A stretch of DNA of 64,000 bases, taken from JAKFWF01 sp031429105. GTDB lineage: Bacteria; Pseudomonadota; Alphaproteobacteria; Rhizobiales; Hyphomicrobiaceae. The notes beneath the pieces were generated by a model. The model saw only the letters and a list, made by a program, of their open reading frames with translations, did no database searches and had not been told where the DNA came from. A program made the position numbers and the translations under genes. The DNA lies in contig JANOYV010000096.1 of the NCBI GenBank assembly GCA_031429105.1, positions 3,889-67,888 of the forward strand, read 5' to 3'. Shown in pieces: positions 1-8,283 of the stretch (its first letter is position 1; each line of letters begins with the position of its first letter).

Positions 1-1
1 C

Positions 2-1723
2 GGGCGCCGCAAGAGCGGTGAAACGTTCTTTGCCGAAGCGTCGATCTCGAAGATCGATGTTGGAGGTACGCGGATCTACACTGCCGTTCTTCGCGATATC
101 AAAGAACGCCGCGATGCCGCTCGGCAGTTGCTGAAAAGTAAGAAGGTTCTAGAGATCGCCTTGGAGGCTGGGCAGATCGGCACCTTCGAAATTGAGCATT
201 CCGGTGGCAAGACCTTCTGGTCGCCGATCATGCGAGCCATGTGTGGAATACACAACGATCAGGTTGTCGACTCTTCCACCTATCTGGCACTAATTCCGGG
301 AGCGAATCGCACGGCGATGGCCGAGGCTCTCGGCAACGCGCTCGAACCGTCTGGCAACGGCGACGTCGACGTTGAGCATCCAATCGCGCTGCCCAGTGGT
401 GAGAGACGTTGGCTAAGCGTTCGATCGCACACGTCATTTGAAGATGGAAAGGCGGTTCGCACAATTGGGGCCGTTCTGGACATCACTGACCGCAAGGAGA
501 TCCAATCAGTCCTTGAGGCCAAGATTGACGCTGGCACACGAGAATTGCGCCTCGAAATGCATCGGCGCGAGCAGTCGCAGGCGCAGCTTGTGCGAACGCA
601 ACGGATGGAGGCATTCGGCCAACTGACAGGTGGAATCGCTCATGATTTCAACAACCTATTGACTGTGATTACTGGCAATCTGGAGTTGCTCGAAATGCGA
701 CTGCAGGAGGATAAGGCGCGCATACTTCTGAAGCGGGCCTTGGATGCGGCCGATATGGGTGCTCGGCTGACGAGCCGTCTACTGACGTTTGCGCGGCGCG
801 GCAGCTTCACGGCCACTGCACTGAACCTCAACGAGCAGGTAATTGGCATGGCCGAATTGCTCGAACGAACCCTCGGTGAGCCGATTACATTGACAACGGT
901 TCTCGAGCGAACACCTTGGACTGTAATGGCGGACCCGAGTGAAATCGAAAATGCGATCCTGAACCTTGCAATCAATTCTCGCGACGCGATGCCAAGCGGC
1001 GGCGAACTCATCATCGAGACCGCCAATGTCATTGTTGAAGCTGATGAGATTGGTGGTGAGCATAAGCTATCAGCGGGTAAATATGTCCGCCTATCAGTCA
1101 CGGACACTGGCATCGGTATGAGTAAAAGTGTGCTCGAAAAGGCTATCGAGCCGTTCTTCACCACCAAGGAACCAGGCAAGGGTACGGGATTAGGGTTAAG
1201 CACAATCTATGGTTTTGTGCAGCAAGCGGACGGCGCGCTAACGATCTACAGTGAAGTCAGTCGCGGTACGATCGTTAACCTGTATCTGCCGCACATCGAT
1301 CGGCGGCAAGGTGAATCTGGCCGCGACGGCGAAAATAAAGTCATACCGCTCTCGTCAGGCGAGTGTGTGCTGCTTGTCGAGGACAACCCAGGGGTCAGGG
1401 ACGTCACACTTCAGCAGCTGAAGGCGCTTGGATACGTCGTAATCGAGACCTCGAGCGGGCCAGAGGCGATTGAAGTTCTCAAATCTGACCAAACCGTCGA
1501 CCTTGTTTTCAGTGACGTCGTAATGGCCGGCGGAATGTCGGGCTTTGATGTCGCTCACTGGGTGCGAAGCCATGCGCCAACTCGAAAAATTCTACTGGCG
1601 TCCGGCTATCCAAATGAAGTTTTGCGCACCCAGGAGTCGTCGAGTCGAACGATCGAGATCCTGCGCAAACCTTACAGCCGTGCCGAATTGGCCCGGGCCC
1701 TGCGCCGAGCGCTCGACGGCTGA
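2..1723 (+). CDS. Hybrid sensor histidine kinase (5' end outside window)
   Basis: The reading frame is open from base 2, so the gene begins before the window. The first 40 codons encode the end of a PAS/PAC domain (RRKSGETFF, then a YTAVLRDIKERR-like end). A second PAS/PAC region follows, ending near VLDITDRKE. The dimerisation helix has the phospho-accepting His in GGIAHDFNNLL. The ATPase domain has an N box (NLAINSRDAMPSGG), DTGIGM and GKGTGLGLSTIYG. The C-terminus is a receiver domain (VLLVEDNPGVRD, phospho-acceptor Asp in FSDVVMAGG, Lys in LRKPYS). The visible part has no membrane segment, so it is probably a cytoplasmic PAS sensor, or its membrane part lies upstream. It converges on the OmpR-type regulator with 6 bp between stops; a functional pairing is inferred only. 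The signal is unknown. Confidence 0.93.
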   Translation, partial: GRRKSGETFFAEASISKIDVGGTRIYTAVLRDIKERRDAARQLLKSKKVLEIALEAGQIGTFEIEHSGGKTFWSPIMRAMCGIHNDQVVDSSTYLALIPGANRTAMAEALGNALEPSGNGDVDVEHPIALPSGERRWLSVRSHTSFEDGKAVRTIGAVLDITDRKEIQSVLEAKIDAGTRELRLEMHRREQSQAQLVRTQRMEAFGQLTGGIAHDFNNLLTVITGNLELLEMRLQEDKARILLKRALDAADMGARLTSRLLTFARRGSFTATALNLNEQVIGMAELLERTLGEPITLTTVLERTPWTVMADPSEIENAILNLAINSRDAMPSGGELIIETANVIVEADEIGGEHKLSAGKYVRLSVTDTGIGMSKSVLEKAIEPFFTTKEPGKGTGLGLSTIYGFVQQADGALTIYSEVSRGTIVNLYLPHIDRRQGESGRDGENKVIPLSSGECVLLVEDNPGVRDVTLQQLKALGYVVIETSSGPEAIEVLKSDQTVDLVFSDVVMAGGMSGFDVAHWVRSHAPTRKILLASGYPNEVLRTQESSSRTIEILRKPYSRAELARALRRALDG

Positions 1724-1729
1724 CAATGA

Positions 1730-2473
1730 TCAAAGTTTTTGTACTTCGACTGCCATGACGTACCCGACGCCGCGCACGGTTTTGATGATGCGCGGCGCAT
1801 CAGGCGCCACTTCAATTTTCCGCCGAACGCGAACGACAAGGGCGTCGATTGAGCGGTCGAAGGCGGACCATTCGTGGCCCTTCAACAGATCCATCATGTT
1901 GTCTCGGGAGAGAACGCGGCCGGGACGTTGAGCAAACATTTCGAGCATGTTGAATTCGGCCGTGGTGAGTTCCTGGATCATGCCGGTATCGTCTTTGAAC
2001 TCACGTCTTGGAACATCCAATCTCCATCGATCAAAGGCATAGCACTCACTGTTGATCGATTGAGTCAAAGACCGATCTTGCGCGACAGCGGTAGCCCCAT
2101 AGCGACGCAGGACCGCCCTAACACGTGCCACAACTTCTCGAACATGGAACGGCTTGGCGATGTAGTCGTCGGCTCCTAATTCCAAGCCGACAACGCGATC
2201 GATGGTGTCGCCTTTGCCGGTGATCATAATGATCGGCACGTTCCGCTCAGAGCGGATGGCGCGCGCCAGTTCGAGGCCGTTTTCGCCGCCTAGCTTGAGA
2301 TCCATGGTGATGAGGTCGACCGGAGCTTGTTTCAAGCGTGCGGAAAGTTCGGCACCGTCCCGGGCTTCCGAGACTCTGTAGCCCTCGATCTCGAAGCAGT
2401 CGCGCAAAAGCCTGCGTACCGCATCCTCATCGTCGACAACCAGGATGTGGGCAGTTGGTTGGACTTGCGACAT
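1730..2473 (-). CDS. OmpR/PhoB-family response regulator
   Basis: DNA-binding response regulator of 247 residues. The N-terminal receiver domain shows ILVVDDEDAVRR, phospho-acceptor Asp in ITMDLKLGGENG, the switch Thr in IMITGKGD and Lys in YIAKPFHVRE. The C-terminal winged helix has LTTAEFNMLEMFAQRPGRVLSRDNMMDLL and the recognition region DRSIDALVVRVRRKIE, ending in RIIKTVRGVGYV. I start at the ATG at 2473; the frame extends 21 codons further upstream, but those residues do not look like receiver sequence. It is convergent with the histidine kinase and divergent from the FNR-type gene. Its target genes cannot be read from the sequence. Confidence 0.93.
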   Translation of the reverse strand: MSQVQPTAHILVVDDEDAVRRLLRDCFEIEGYRVSEARDGAELSARLKQAPVDLITMDLKLGGENGLELARAIRSERNVPIIMITGKGDTIDRVVGLELGADDYIAKPFHVREVVARVRAVLRRYGATAVAQDRSLTQSINSECYAFDRWRLDVPRREFKDDTGMIQELTTAEFNMLEMFAQRPGRVLSRDNMMDLLKGHEWSAFDRSIDALVVRVRRKIEVAPDAPRIIKTVRGVGYVMAVEVQKL

Positions 2474-2629
2474 TGAGCTTGTCCGTAAATGTTGGTCGAC
2501 CGTTCCAAAGCCGTACTTACACTTTGTTACAATCAATTACTAAGCAGTCATATCACGACAGCGGAGCCCTGATCTTTTGCGGTTGTCGAAAGACGAAACA
2601 GGATACCACACAGTTTAAGGGGAATCGCT

Positions 2630-3370
2630 ATGCTGGCAACCGTATCGAACTCCATCGAGCCGCCAACTGCACCCATCCAACCCGACGCTGCTGCACGGAC
2701 TGGCGACGCTTTTGCTGATCGGGTGGTGGCTGGAATTCTGCGCATTTTCAATACCAAAGAGCATATCTATTGCGAAGGTGACCCGGCAACGCATGTCTAT
2801 CGGATCGAGGCTGGACACGTATGCATCTACCGCGTGTTACCAGATGGCCGCCGACAGGTCGTGGACTTTGGCTACCCAGGGGACTTCGTTGGTCTAGGTG
2901 CGGTGGGCGAACACGCTTCAAGTGCTCAAGCAACCAGTCGCACCCGCGTCCGTTGCCTCCCCGTGCAAGCGCTCCACGACATTATCCGATTGGACGCGCG
3001 AGTGGGGATGAAACTCTATGAAGCGGTGTCGCACGAGTTGATGGCCGCGCGGGATCTACTGTTTACGGTGAGCCAGCGCACAGCGACCGAGCGTCTTGCC
3101 GGGTTTTTGCTTGCCCTCTCGCATCGCAATGCACGGCGCGGCGAGGATGCGCGGGAGATCGTATTGCCAATGACGCGAAGCGACATCGCCGACTTTTTAG
3201 GTTTAACCATCGAGACGGTCAGCCGTACGTTCACGAAGTTTCGCACTGATGGGGTGATTGACCTGGAGCAATGCATTCTGGTTACGATTAAGGATGCTGG
3301 CGCCCTTATAGAGTTGGCTGGCGGCGGTTTTGATCAGCGCACATTAGGGCGAACAGCGGTCGCGGCGTGA
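2630..3370 (+). CDS. FNR/FixK-type Crp-family transcriptional regulator
   Basis: Crp/Fnr superfamily regulator of 246 residues. A cyclic-nucleotide-like beta-roll (about 40-150) contains IYCEGDPATHVYRIEAGHVCIYRVL and GYPGDFVGLG. A long dimer helix follows, then a C-terminal HTH (about 180-230) with MTRSDIADFLGLTIETVSRTFTKF. ETVSRTFTKF matches the FNR/FixK recognition helix (E..SR). The N-terminal cysteine cluster of an oxygen-sensing Fe-S FNR is absent; the cysteines are scattered, so a FixK-like factor acting under another oxygen sensor is more likely. The start is preceded by AAGGGGAA. FNR-like boxes at 5291 and 7462 make this block a likely target set. The next gene overlaps its stop codon if the GTG start at 3367 is used. 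Confidence 0.9.
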   Translation: MLATVSNSIEPPTAPIQPDAAARTGDAFADRVVAGILRIFNTKEHIYCEGDPATHVYRIEAGHVCIYRVLPDGRRQVVDFGYPGDFVGLGAVGEHASSAQATSRTRVRCLPVQALHDIIRLDARVGMKLYEAVSHELMAARDLLFTVSQRTATERLAGFLLALSHRNARRGEDAREIVLPMTRSDIADFLGLTIETVSRTFTKFRTDGVIDLEQCILVTIKDAGALIELAGGGFDQRTLGRTAVAA

Positions 3371-3402
3371 GCCTTCCTGCACAATGGACGCGGGACCGAG
3401 CT

Positions 3403-3891
3403 ATGACGATCGGGGCGGAGAAGACGAGATTGGCAATTGCGGTGTTCGATCGCGGTGAATGCCTGTGTCGGGCGATCTCCGATCTCACCTTCGCCGGATT
3501 CGACAGGCAGCAGATCGGTATCGCAGCGGTGGCAGCTACTCTGGTACGATTGCAAAATGGAGCCTGGTGCAGCGGATCGGCGTGCTGTGGAGTTGCCGAC
3601 GCTGTCGGACAGGTCGAGACAACGCCAACCAGAGTGGACGGCCAATACGTCGTCGTTACCAAGGACACGCTGTGGCAGCGCTACGGGTGCTTCGGCACTA
3701 CCGCAACTGATTCACTTTTTACCGCAAATTGGATGATTTTGAAGTTGCGGGTTGACCTCACGGAGTACATTCGCAAGGGCGCAGTGATTTTGGGTGTCAG
3801 CGCCAACGATGTCGATCAGCAAAGCCAGAGCACGCGCGTCCTGCTGCGATACAGTTCTCATCGTGTGCAAACGCACGAGTTCACTCTTTAG
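3403..3891 (+). CDS. Small conserved protein resembling the general-stress 17M/YflT family
   Basis: About 162 residues from ATG 3403; a GTG at 3367 would add 12 residues and overlap the fnr-type stop. It opens with TRLAIAVFDRGECLCRAISDLTFAGFD, which resembles the start of general-stress proteins in which a strand is followed by a helix that names a residue pair for update. The end (GAVILGVSANDVDQQSQSTRVLLRYSSHRVQTHEF) looks like the second half of such a ferredoxin-like fold. The family link is by pattern only and is tentative. There are several cysteines in the middle (WCSGSACCG). It lies between a Crp/Fnr regulator and a UspA gene in the same direction, so a stress-related role under the same regulation is inferred. 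Confidence 0.6.
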   Translation: MTIGAEKTRLAIAVFDRGECLCRAISDLTFAGFDRQQIGIAAVAATLVRLQNGAWCSGSACCGVADAVGQVETTPTRVDGQYVVVTKDTLWQRYGCFGTTATDSLFTANWMILKLRVDLTEYIRKGAVILGVSANDVDQQSQSTRVLLRYSSHRVQTHEFTL

Positions 3892-3928
3892 GCCAATACT
3901 TGAACCCCACCTCGGTGTAGGAGTTGTC

Positions 3929-4771
3929 ATGACCTATAAGACCATTCTTCTCCATCTACACGATATCGAGCGCGCCCCAAGACTGATTGAAGTTGCCGCG
4001 TCGCTGGCTCGTGTCATGGATGCGCATCTCATCGCATTGTGCGTGGTGCCGCCTTACGGGGTCATTCCGGCTATGGAAGGAAGCGGGACAACTGTAACGG
4101 TCGAAGAACACCGCGACGCATACCGACTTGAGATGGCGCAGCTCAAAGCGATATTCGACAGAGAAACGCGTTCGCACGTTGCGACGAGCGAATGGCGCGA
4201 AGCTGATGCGGGCTTTGGAACTGCCTTGGATCGGATTATCGAACATGGCCGCGCGTGCGATCTCGTAATCGCCAGTCAGGCAAACCAGTCATGGGCCTAT
4301 TCAGCACATTTGGAAGAGCCGGCCAGACTGGTCATCGAGATTGGCCGCCCAGTCATCTTGGTTCCAAATTCAGGGCCGCTCAAATCACCGCCCAAGCGCG
4401 TGACGATTGCGTGGAATGGCCGACGGGAAGCGGCGCGCGCCGTCTTTGATTCTCTGCCGATGCTGACCGGTGCAGAGGAGATCCAAGTGCTGTGGGTCGA
4501 TCCCGAGCGCGATCAACCCCATTCAGGCGATCTTCCCGGTGCCGATCTCAGCGCAACATTGGCTCGGCACGGGGTGAAGTGTGTCGTCTCCCAGGCGTCA
4601 GCCGTTAACACTGATGTTGGCCGCGAGATGTTGCGGCAGGCAGATGCGTTTGGATCTGATCTGCTCGTAATGGGTGCATACGGACACTCGCGATTCCGCG
4701 AGTTCCTGCTGGGCGGAGCGTCACGAGATGTTCTGTCAGTCATGAACCGCCTAGTACTGATGTCCCATTGA
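3929..4771 (+). CDS. Universal stress protein, tandem UspA domains
   Basis: UspA-superfamily protein of 280 residues with two Usp folds. The first starts MTYKTILLHLHD. The second starts near PKRVTIAWNGRREAARAVFDSLPML and ends in VMGAYGHSRFREFLLGGASRDVL, which carries the ATP-binding G-x2-G-x9-G(S/A)-type loop. I chose ATG 3929 because TAGGAG lies just upstream and the Usp fold begins there; the longer frame from 3794 overlaps the previous gene out of frame. It closely resembles the UspA at 5986, so the pair looks like an old duplication. In related bacteria such proteins are induced by low oxygen; the nearby FNR/FixK regulator fits this. Confidence 0.93.
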   Translation: MTYKTILLHLHDIERAPRLIEVAASLARVMDAHLIALCVVPPYGVIPAMEGSGTTVTVEEHRDAYRLEMAQLKAIFDRETRSHVATSEWREADAGFGTALDRIIEHGRACDLVIASQANQSWAYSAHLEEPARLVIEIGRPVILVPNSGPLKSPPKRVTIAWNGRREAARAVFDSLPMLTGAEEIQVLWVDPERDQPHSGDLPGADLSATLARHGVKCVVSQASAVNTDVGREMLRQADAFGSDLLVMGAYGHSRFREFLLGGASRDVLSVMNRLVLMSH

Positions 4772-4834
4772 TCAGCCGGACGGTCAGGTCGCAACTGAAT
4801 TAATCTGCGTCAGGGAAGGCAATTGCATCGCGTG

Positions 4835-4846
4835 CTCAATATTGAG
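4835..4846. promoter_or_regulatory. 12-bp perfect palindrome before the pyridoxamine-oxidase-like gene
   Basis: CTCAATATTGAG is a perfect dyad 28 bp upstream of the start at 4875, in the gap after the first usp gene. It could be a dimeric-regulator site. It does not match the FNR/FixK consensus, and short palindromes also occur by chance. Confidence 0.25.
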
Positions 4847-4874
4847 GGGGCGTGGCCCATGCAGGAGGCCCATC

Positions 4875-5307
4875 ATGGAGAAAGCGCTCAATGTCACTAT
4901 TCTCGATATTCTGTCGAAGCAGAACGACATGACGATTGCGACGCTGCGCGAAGATCGGTATCCGCAAGCCACGACCGTGAGCTATGTGCATGATGGACTC
5001 GACATCTACTTCGGATGCTCGACTCGATCGCAGAAGGCTCGGAATATCGAGCGGCACAACAAGGTTTCGGCAACTGTGACGCCGGCCTACACTGACTGGA
5101 ACAACATTCGTGGCCTGTCGATTGGCGGCAGCGCCGAGCGGGTCACGGCGCCCACACATCACAATGGTCGAGGCATTGTTTTTTCGAAAATTCCCGTTCG
5201 TGGTCCAATACGCGCCACATGATCGGGGCGAACTTCTCACACCGTTAATGTGGTCGTGTGAAAAGTCGCGGGCAGGTAACGACTGTAAAATTGATGCCGG
5301 TCAATGA
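4875..5307 (+). pseudogene. Pyridoxamine-5'-phosphate-oxidase-like flavin protein, apparent frameshift
   Basis: Starts at ATG 4875 after a textbook AGGAGG (4863-4868). The first 100 or so residues (MEKALNVTILDILSKQNDMT, ATLREDRYPQATTVSYVHDG, SQKARNIERHNKVSATVTP, then LSIGGSAERVT) look like an FMN-binding split barrel of the pyridoxamine-oxidase-like family. After AERVTAP the frame reads RGIVFSKIPVRGPIRAT and stops at 5222. The overlapping frame from about 5160 gives VEALFFRKFPFVVQYAPHD, which is the family's expected continuation. This points to a small indel near 5150-5165, or less likely at the T-run at 5179. Even the restored frame ends early (stop 5307), so the gene is probably broken; a sequencing error cannot be excluded. 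Confidence 0.65.
5291..5304. promoter_or_regulatory. FNR/FixK-like box
   Basis: TTGAT-GCCG-GTCAA matches the TTGAT-N4-ATCAA consensus at 9 of 10 half-site positions. The centre is about 60-67 bp upstream of the DUF2892 start, leaving room for a class II promoter (box at -41.5 puts the transcript start near 5339). A GAATAT hexamer at 5323-5328 could serve as -10. An FNR/FixK-type regulator is encoded at 2630. Inference from motif and context. Confidence 0.5.
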
Positions 5308-5363
5308 TAGTTTAGCAATAAAGAATATCATGGAGGAAACAACCTTATTGCGAGGATATGGCC

Positions 5364-5561
5364 ATGAACATCAATGTTGGCATGCTTGATCGGGCCTTTC
5401 GTGTGGTAGTGGGCGTGCTACTTCTCGCAGTGGCGCTTGGATATGTTCCCGGCTATCAAACAGTGTGGGCGTGGGTAGGCTTAATACCACTGTTGAGCGG
5501 AGTGTTCGGGACCTGCCCGGTCTACGCGGCACTTGGCATTAACACTTGCAAGACGTCCTGA
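5364..5561 (+). CDS. DUF2892 (YgaP-like) inner-membrane protein
   Basis: Small membrane protein of 65 residues with two hydrophobic segments: VVVGVLLLAVALGYVPG and a second in VWAWVGLIPLLSGVFGTCPVYAALG. MNINVGMLDRAFRVVVG and the end GTCPVYAALGINTC are typical of the DUF2892 family, also found as the membrane tail of YgaP rhodaneses. I prefer ATG 5364 because GAGG (5352-5355) is then 8 bases away; ATG 5358 is too close to it. The family's biochemical role is not settled. An FNR-like box lies upstream, so induction under low oxygen is likely. Confidence 0.85.
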   Translation: MNINVGMLDRAFRVVVGVLLLAVALGYVPGYQTVWAWVGLIPLLSGVFGTCPVYAALGINTCKTS

Positions 5562-5621
5562 ACGGCAAGTCGGCACCCAACGTGTGTCGGCTCGAACGCA
5601 TCGAGATCGAGGGTCGCTCCG

Positions 5622-5897
5622 ATGATATCACTCGAAGACTGCATTGCCATGTGCGGACTGACGCGGGAACAGGTGTGGGCCATCGCCGAGCATGAGCATA
5701 TTCCGGAAATTACAGCGACGGCTCTCGGCCAATACCTCCTTAATCATGAGCACGGGGAGAAACAAATTCGCGGCATGATCATTGATGATATCCGCGCTGC
5801 CCAAGCGCGAGGCGATAAGCATCATGTCCAGACACTTCTTCATGTGCTGCACCATTTTTTGCGTGAGCATCCAGGGGCAGATCGACGAGACAGCTGA
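5622..5897 (+). CDS. Small conserved helical protein of unknown function
   Basis: 91 residues, mostly helical and rich in His and charged residues (MISLEDCIAMCGLTREQVWA, AIAEHEHIPEI, LLHVLHHFLREHP). I recognise this as a type of short protein often annotated hypothetical in rhizobia, where it tends to sit near low-oxygen or stress genes, but no function is established. It carries Cys7 and Cys11 and several His, so metal binding is possible though unproven. It sits 60 bp after the DUF2892 gene and 88 bp before the second uspA in the same direction, so co-regulation is likely. Confidence 0.7.
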   Translation: MISLEDCIAMCGLTREQVWAIAEHEHIPEITATALGQYLLNHEHGEKQIRGMIIDDIRAAQARGDKHHVQTLLHVLHHFLREHPGADRRDS

Positions 5898-5985
5898 CTG
5901 ACATCAATCTCGGCGCGACCCGCTCGGTGCTTTCGTCAACGCAGATCCCCGTCCTGATATCTCACTGAAATGGGAGCTTAAACTC

Positions 5986-6825
5986 ATGGCATACAAAACC
6001 ATTGCCGTGCACCTGCACGATACGGCACGGATAGAACATGTGCTGGGATCGGCTGTCGAACTCGCCGGACGATTTGGAGCACACTTGATTGGTTTGCACG
6101 CCTCTCCCGGGATGATCTACGCGCCACCCATGCCGGGAGCTGGTCAGGTTGTGAACCGGATCCACGAGTACGAGAAAGAGCTTACAGAGCAGATTACAAA
6201 AACTTTCGAGGCGATGACGAAGGGCCGCGAATTCGTTGCCGAGTTGCGGCTGCTGCGGTCGCGCGATGCGGATGATTTGGGCGCGCTCGTCCTGCAGCAT
6301 AGCCGAGCTTGTGACTTGATTATCGCGGGCCAGCGTGAAGACCATTGGGAGATGTCGAGGATTCTCGACTTTCCAGAACGATTGGTGATGGAGAGTGGGC
6401 GTCCCCTATTTGCCGTACCGCTCGTCGGTCAACGCAGTCATCCCAGACAGCATGTCATGGTCGCTTGGAACGGCAAGCGTGAAGCCGCTCGTGCTACGTT
6501 CGATGCGCTGCCAATGCTTAAGGCGGCAAAGCGCGTAACGGTGCTTGCAATCGAGCAAACGGACGCCGACGGAATTTCGGCAGCTATGCCTGACACGTCC
6601 ATTGCGGCGGCGCTTGCCCGTCACGACATCGACGTAACGATCAAGACTGCGAGTGCGGACAAGTCGTCAGTGGGTGAGGCAATTGCCGACGCCGTCGACA
6701 AGGAGCGAGTCGATCTGCTGGTGATGGGCGCCTACGGCCACACGCGGCTACGCGAGTTCGTGTTTGGCGGCGCCACCCGCCATCTCATGCAGAAAATGTC
6801 CGTTCCCATTCTATTATCCCACTAA
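5986..6825 (+). CDS. Universal stress protein, tandem UspA domains
   Basis: 279 residues with two UspA folds, like the protein at 3929. The first begins MAYKTIAVHLHDTARIEHVL; the second begins HVMVAWNGKREAARATFDALPML and ends LLVMGAYGHTRLREFVFGGATRHLM, keeping the ATP-binding loop. GGGAGC lies about 10 bases before the ATG. A weaker FNR-like dyad (CTGAC-TGAC-ATCAA, 5894-5907, 8 of 10) lies in the upstream gap. It is the last gene of the rightward stress block and converges on the cytochrome gene at 7032. Confidence 0.93.
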   Translation: MAYKTIAVHLHDTARIEHVLGSAVELAGRFGAHLIGLHASPGMIYAPPMPGAGQVVNRIHEYEKELTEQITKTFEAMTKGREFVAELRLLRSRDADDLGALVLQHSRACDLIIAGQREDHWEMSRILDFPERLVMESGRPLFAVPLVGQRSHPRQHVMVAWNGKREAARATFDALPMLKAAKRVTVLAIEQTDADGISAAMPDTSIAAALARHDIDVTIKTASADKSSVGEAIADAVDKERVDLLVMGAYGHTRLREFVFGGATRHLMQKMSVPILLSH

Positions 6826-7031
6826 TGAAAACTCTTGCCATTTAAGCGGTATCGAACCTTCAGCGCGTGCGCCTTGATCTCGCTCGGGATCAAAGCTTCC
6901 CGAATGTGCACCGCCATTGAAAATGCTGTTTGGACTACTTCAGTTGCAACGAAAGTCGTCGACAAACGTCGTGTTGAGCGAACAACGGTATCGAGAGCGG
7001 GAAACACGAAATTGTCCCCTCCACAAGCCTA

Positions 7032-7388
7032 TCATCTCACATGCAATTTTTGCAGAGTGTGCAGGTAGGCAAGAATGCCATCGATCTCCTCTGGAAGAAA
7101 TTTGAATTCGGGCATCTCTGGGTGACCAGTTATGATGCCCTCAGCAAATGCTTCAGCCAGATTTTCGATGGGATATTTCTGCTGAAGAAAACGGAACGGG
7201 GTGGCTGCCCTCCGCAAGCTCTCACCCGTTGGCCCGGTGGCATGGCAGCGTGCGCAGTACAACTCGACGATGGTCTGCCCACGCGCAATATCGGCGCCGA
7301 GGGCTGTCGACGAAATGGCCGGTACAAACAGTGACACTGCAACTGCGATTTTGACACCGAGTATGATTAAATGTGCACATATTCGCAT
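7032..7388 (-). CDS. Class I c-type cytochrome
   Basis: 118 residues. The N-terminus is a signal peptide (MRICAHLIILGVKIAVAVSL, then FVPAISSTALGADIARG), so the protein is exported to the periplasm. The single heme site is CARCH; the distal Met ligand is probably in HPEMPEFKF, followed by the C-terminal helix IDGILAYLHTLQK. The start at 7388 has AGGGAGG upstream; the frame extends 29 codons further without support. It diverges from a second cytochrome c gene at 7582, and an FNR-like box lies between them. It is probably a small soluble electron carrier; partners are unknown. Confidence 0.9.
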   Translation of the reverse strand: MRICAHLIILGVKIAVAVSLFVPAISSTALGADIARGQTIVELYCARCHATGPTGESLRRAATPFRFLQQKYPIENLAEAFAEGIITGHPEMPEFKFLPEEIDGILAYLHTLQKLHVR

Positions 7389-7461
7389 CGTACTGCCTCC
7401 CTCAGTCCGTGATCGTTCTATTCCCGGTGTCGAGACATACCTGCGTCGGGCGACCGAAGAA

Positions 7462-7475
7462 TTGATGCACAGCAA
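7462..7475. promoter_or_regulatory. FNR/FixK-like box between divergent cytochrome c genes
   Basis: TTGAT-GCAC-AGCAA matches TTGAT-N4-ATCAA at 9 of 10 half-site positions. Its centre is about 80 bp from the start of the leftward cytochrome and 113 bp from the rightward one, so it could serve either promoter. The presence of an FNR/FixK-type gene at 2630 supports it. Confidence 0.45.
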
Positions 7476-7581
7476 TTACTCTGACAACGATGTTTGCCAA
7501 AATGGCGATATTGGCGACCTGTCGAGGCTTCCAGATCAGCCATCTGCGCCTTACGTCGAAGGCGGTTAAAGGATCTACGAA

Positions 7582-8013
7582 ATGGGATTCAAGAGACGCC
7601 CCTTATCCATCAGCATCACGCGCATCTCTGCCCTAACAATTATCCTGTCAGGCATGTTCGCCAGTTCGTCACTTGGTCAAGACTTCGTTTCTGGGTCACC
7701 CGAAAAGGGAGCGTTACTCGCGGATCGGCTCTGCTCAAGTTGTCATCTATCAGTTGACAAGGCGATCAGCCCGGTGCCGGCCGGAATCCCGACATTTCGC
7801 GGCATAGCCAATAAGCCGGGACAAACCGGTATGCACATCGTCGGTGTTTTGGTGACACCCCATGCACCGATGCCAAACATCAGTCTGTCGCGGGATGAAA
7901 TCAGCGACATCGTCGCTTATCTGCAAGCGCTTCGTTCTGATCAGACAATGCCGCCGCTGTTACCGATGCCGCAAGAGCAGGCACCAAAACGGAAGTATCC
8001 AGAACCAACATGA
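7582..8013 (+). CDS. Class I c-type cytochrome
   Basis: 143 residues with an N-terminal signal peptide (hydrophobic ISALTIILSGMFASSSLG, cleavage likely before QDFVSG). One heme site, CSSCH. The Met ligand is likely in PHAPMPNISLSRDEISDIVAYL, followed by the usual C-terminal helix. The tail is Pro-rich (TMPPLLPMPQEQAPKRKYPEPT) and probably disordered. AAGGAT precedes the ATG. Diverges from the cytochrome at 7032; the two proteins differ in sequence, so they are not recent duplicates. Role: periplasmic electron transfer, perhaps under low oxygen. Confidence 0.88.
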   Translation: MGFKRRPLSISITRISALTIILSGMFASSSLGQDFVSGSPEKGALLADRLCSSCHLSVDKAISPVPAGIPTFRGIANKPGQTGMHIVGVLVTPHAPMPNISLSRDEISDIVAYLQALRSDQTMPPLLPMPQEQAPKRKYPEPT

Positions 8014-8283
8014 CGTCCACCCGTATCCGCTACGGAACGATTGCGGCAACGCCAAATGTCGCTACCCCACACTGTGGCGACGGAAGCCTGCTTCATCATC
8101 TGAATTGCCGGGATGGTTCGCCTTTTGCCCTCCCTAGTCAGCCACTGAGAGTTGATACTGCCGCCATTAGAAACGAGGCCAGACGCCCTTCCAGGTGCTC
8201 CCTATTTGTTTTAGTAGGCCAACTTCGCTTTAGTTGGGACGGAAGTCCGGTCCGCATGATCGGCTGTTGGTTCGATGACAATA
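8014..8283. other. Intergenic stretch without a recognised gene
   Basis: About 270 bases between the cytochrome stop and the arginine leader. A 100-codon frame from 8010 overlaps the cytochrome stop, but its composition is not protein-like and I do not call it. No terminator or repeat was recognised in this part. Confidence 0.5.

Noticed and set aside
640..1203. 187-codon leftward frame inside the histidine kinase
   Set aside because: Antisense of clear HisKA and ATPase motifs; a codon-bias shadow.
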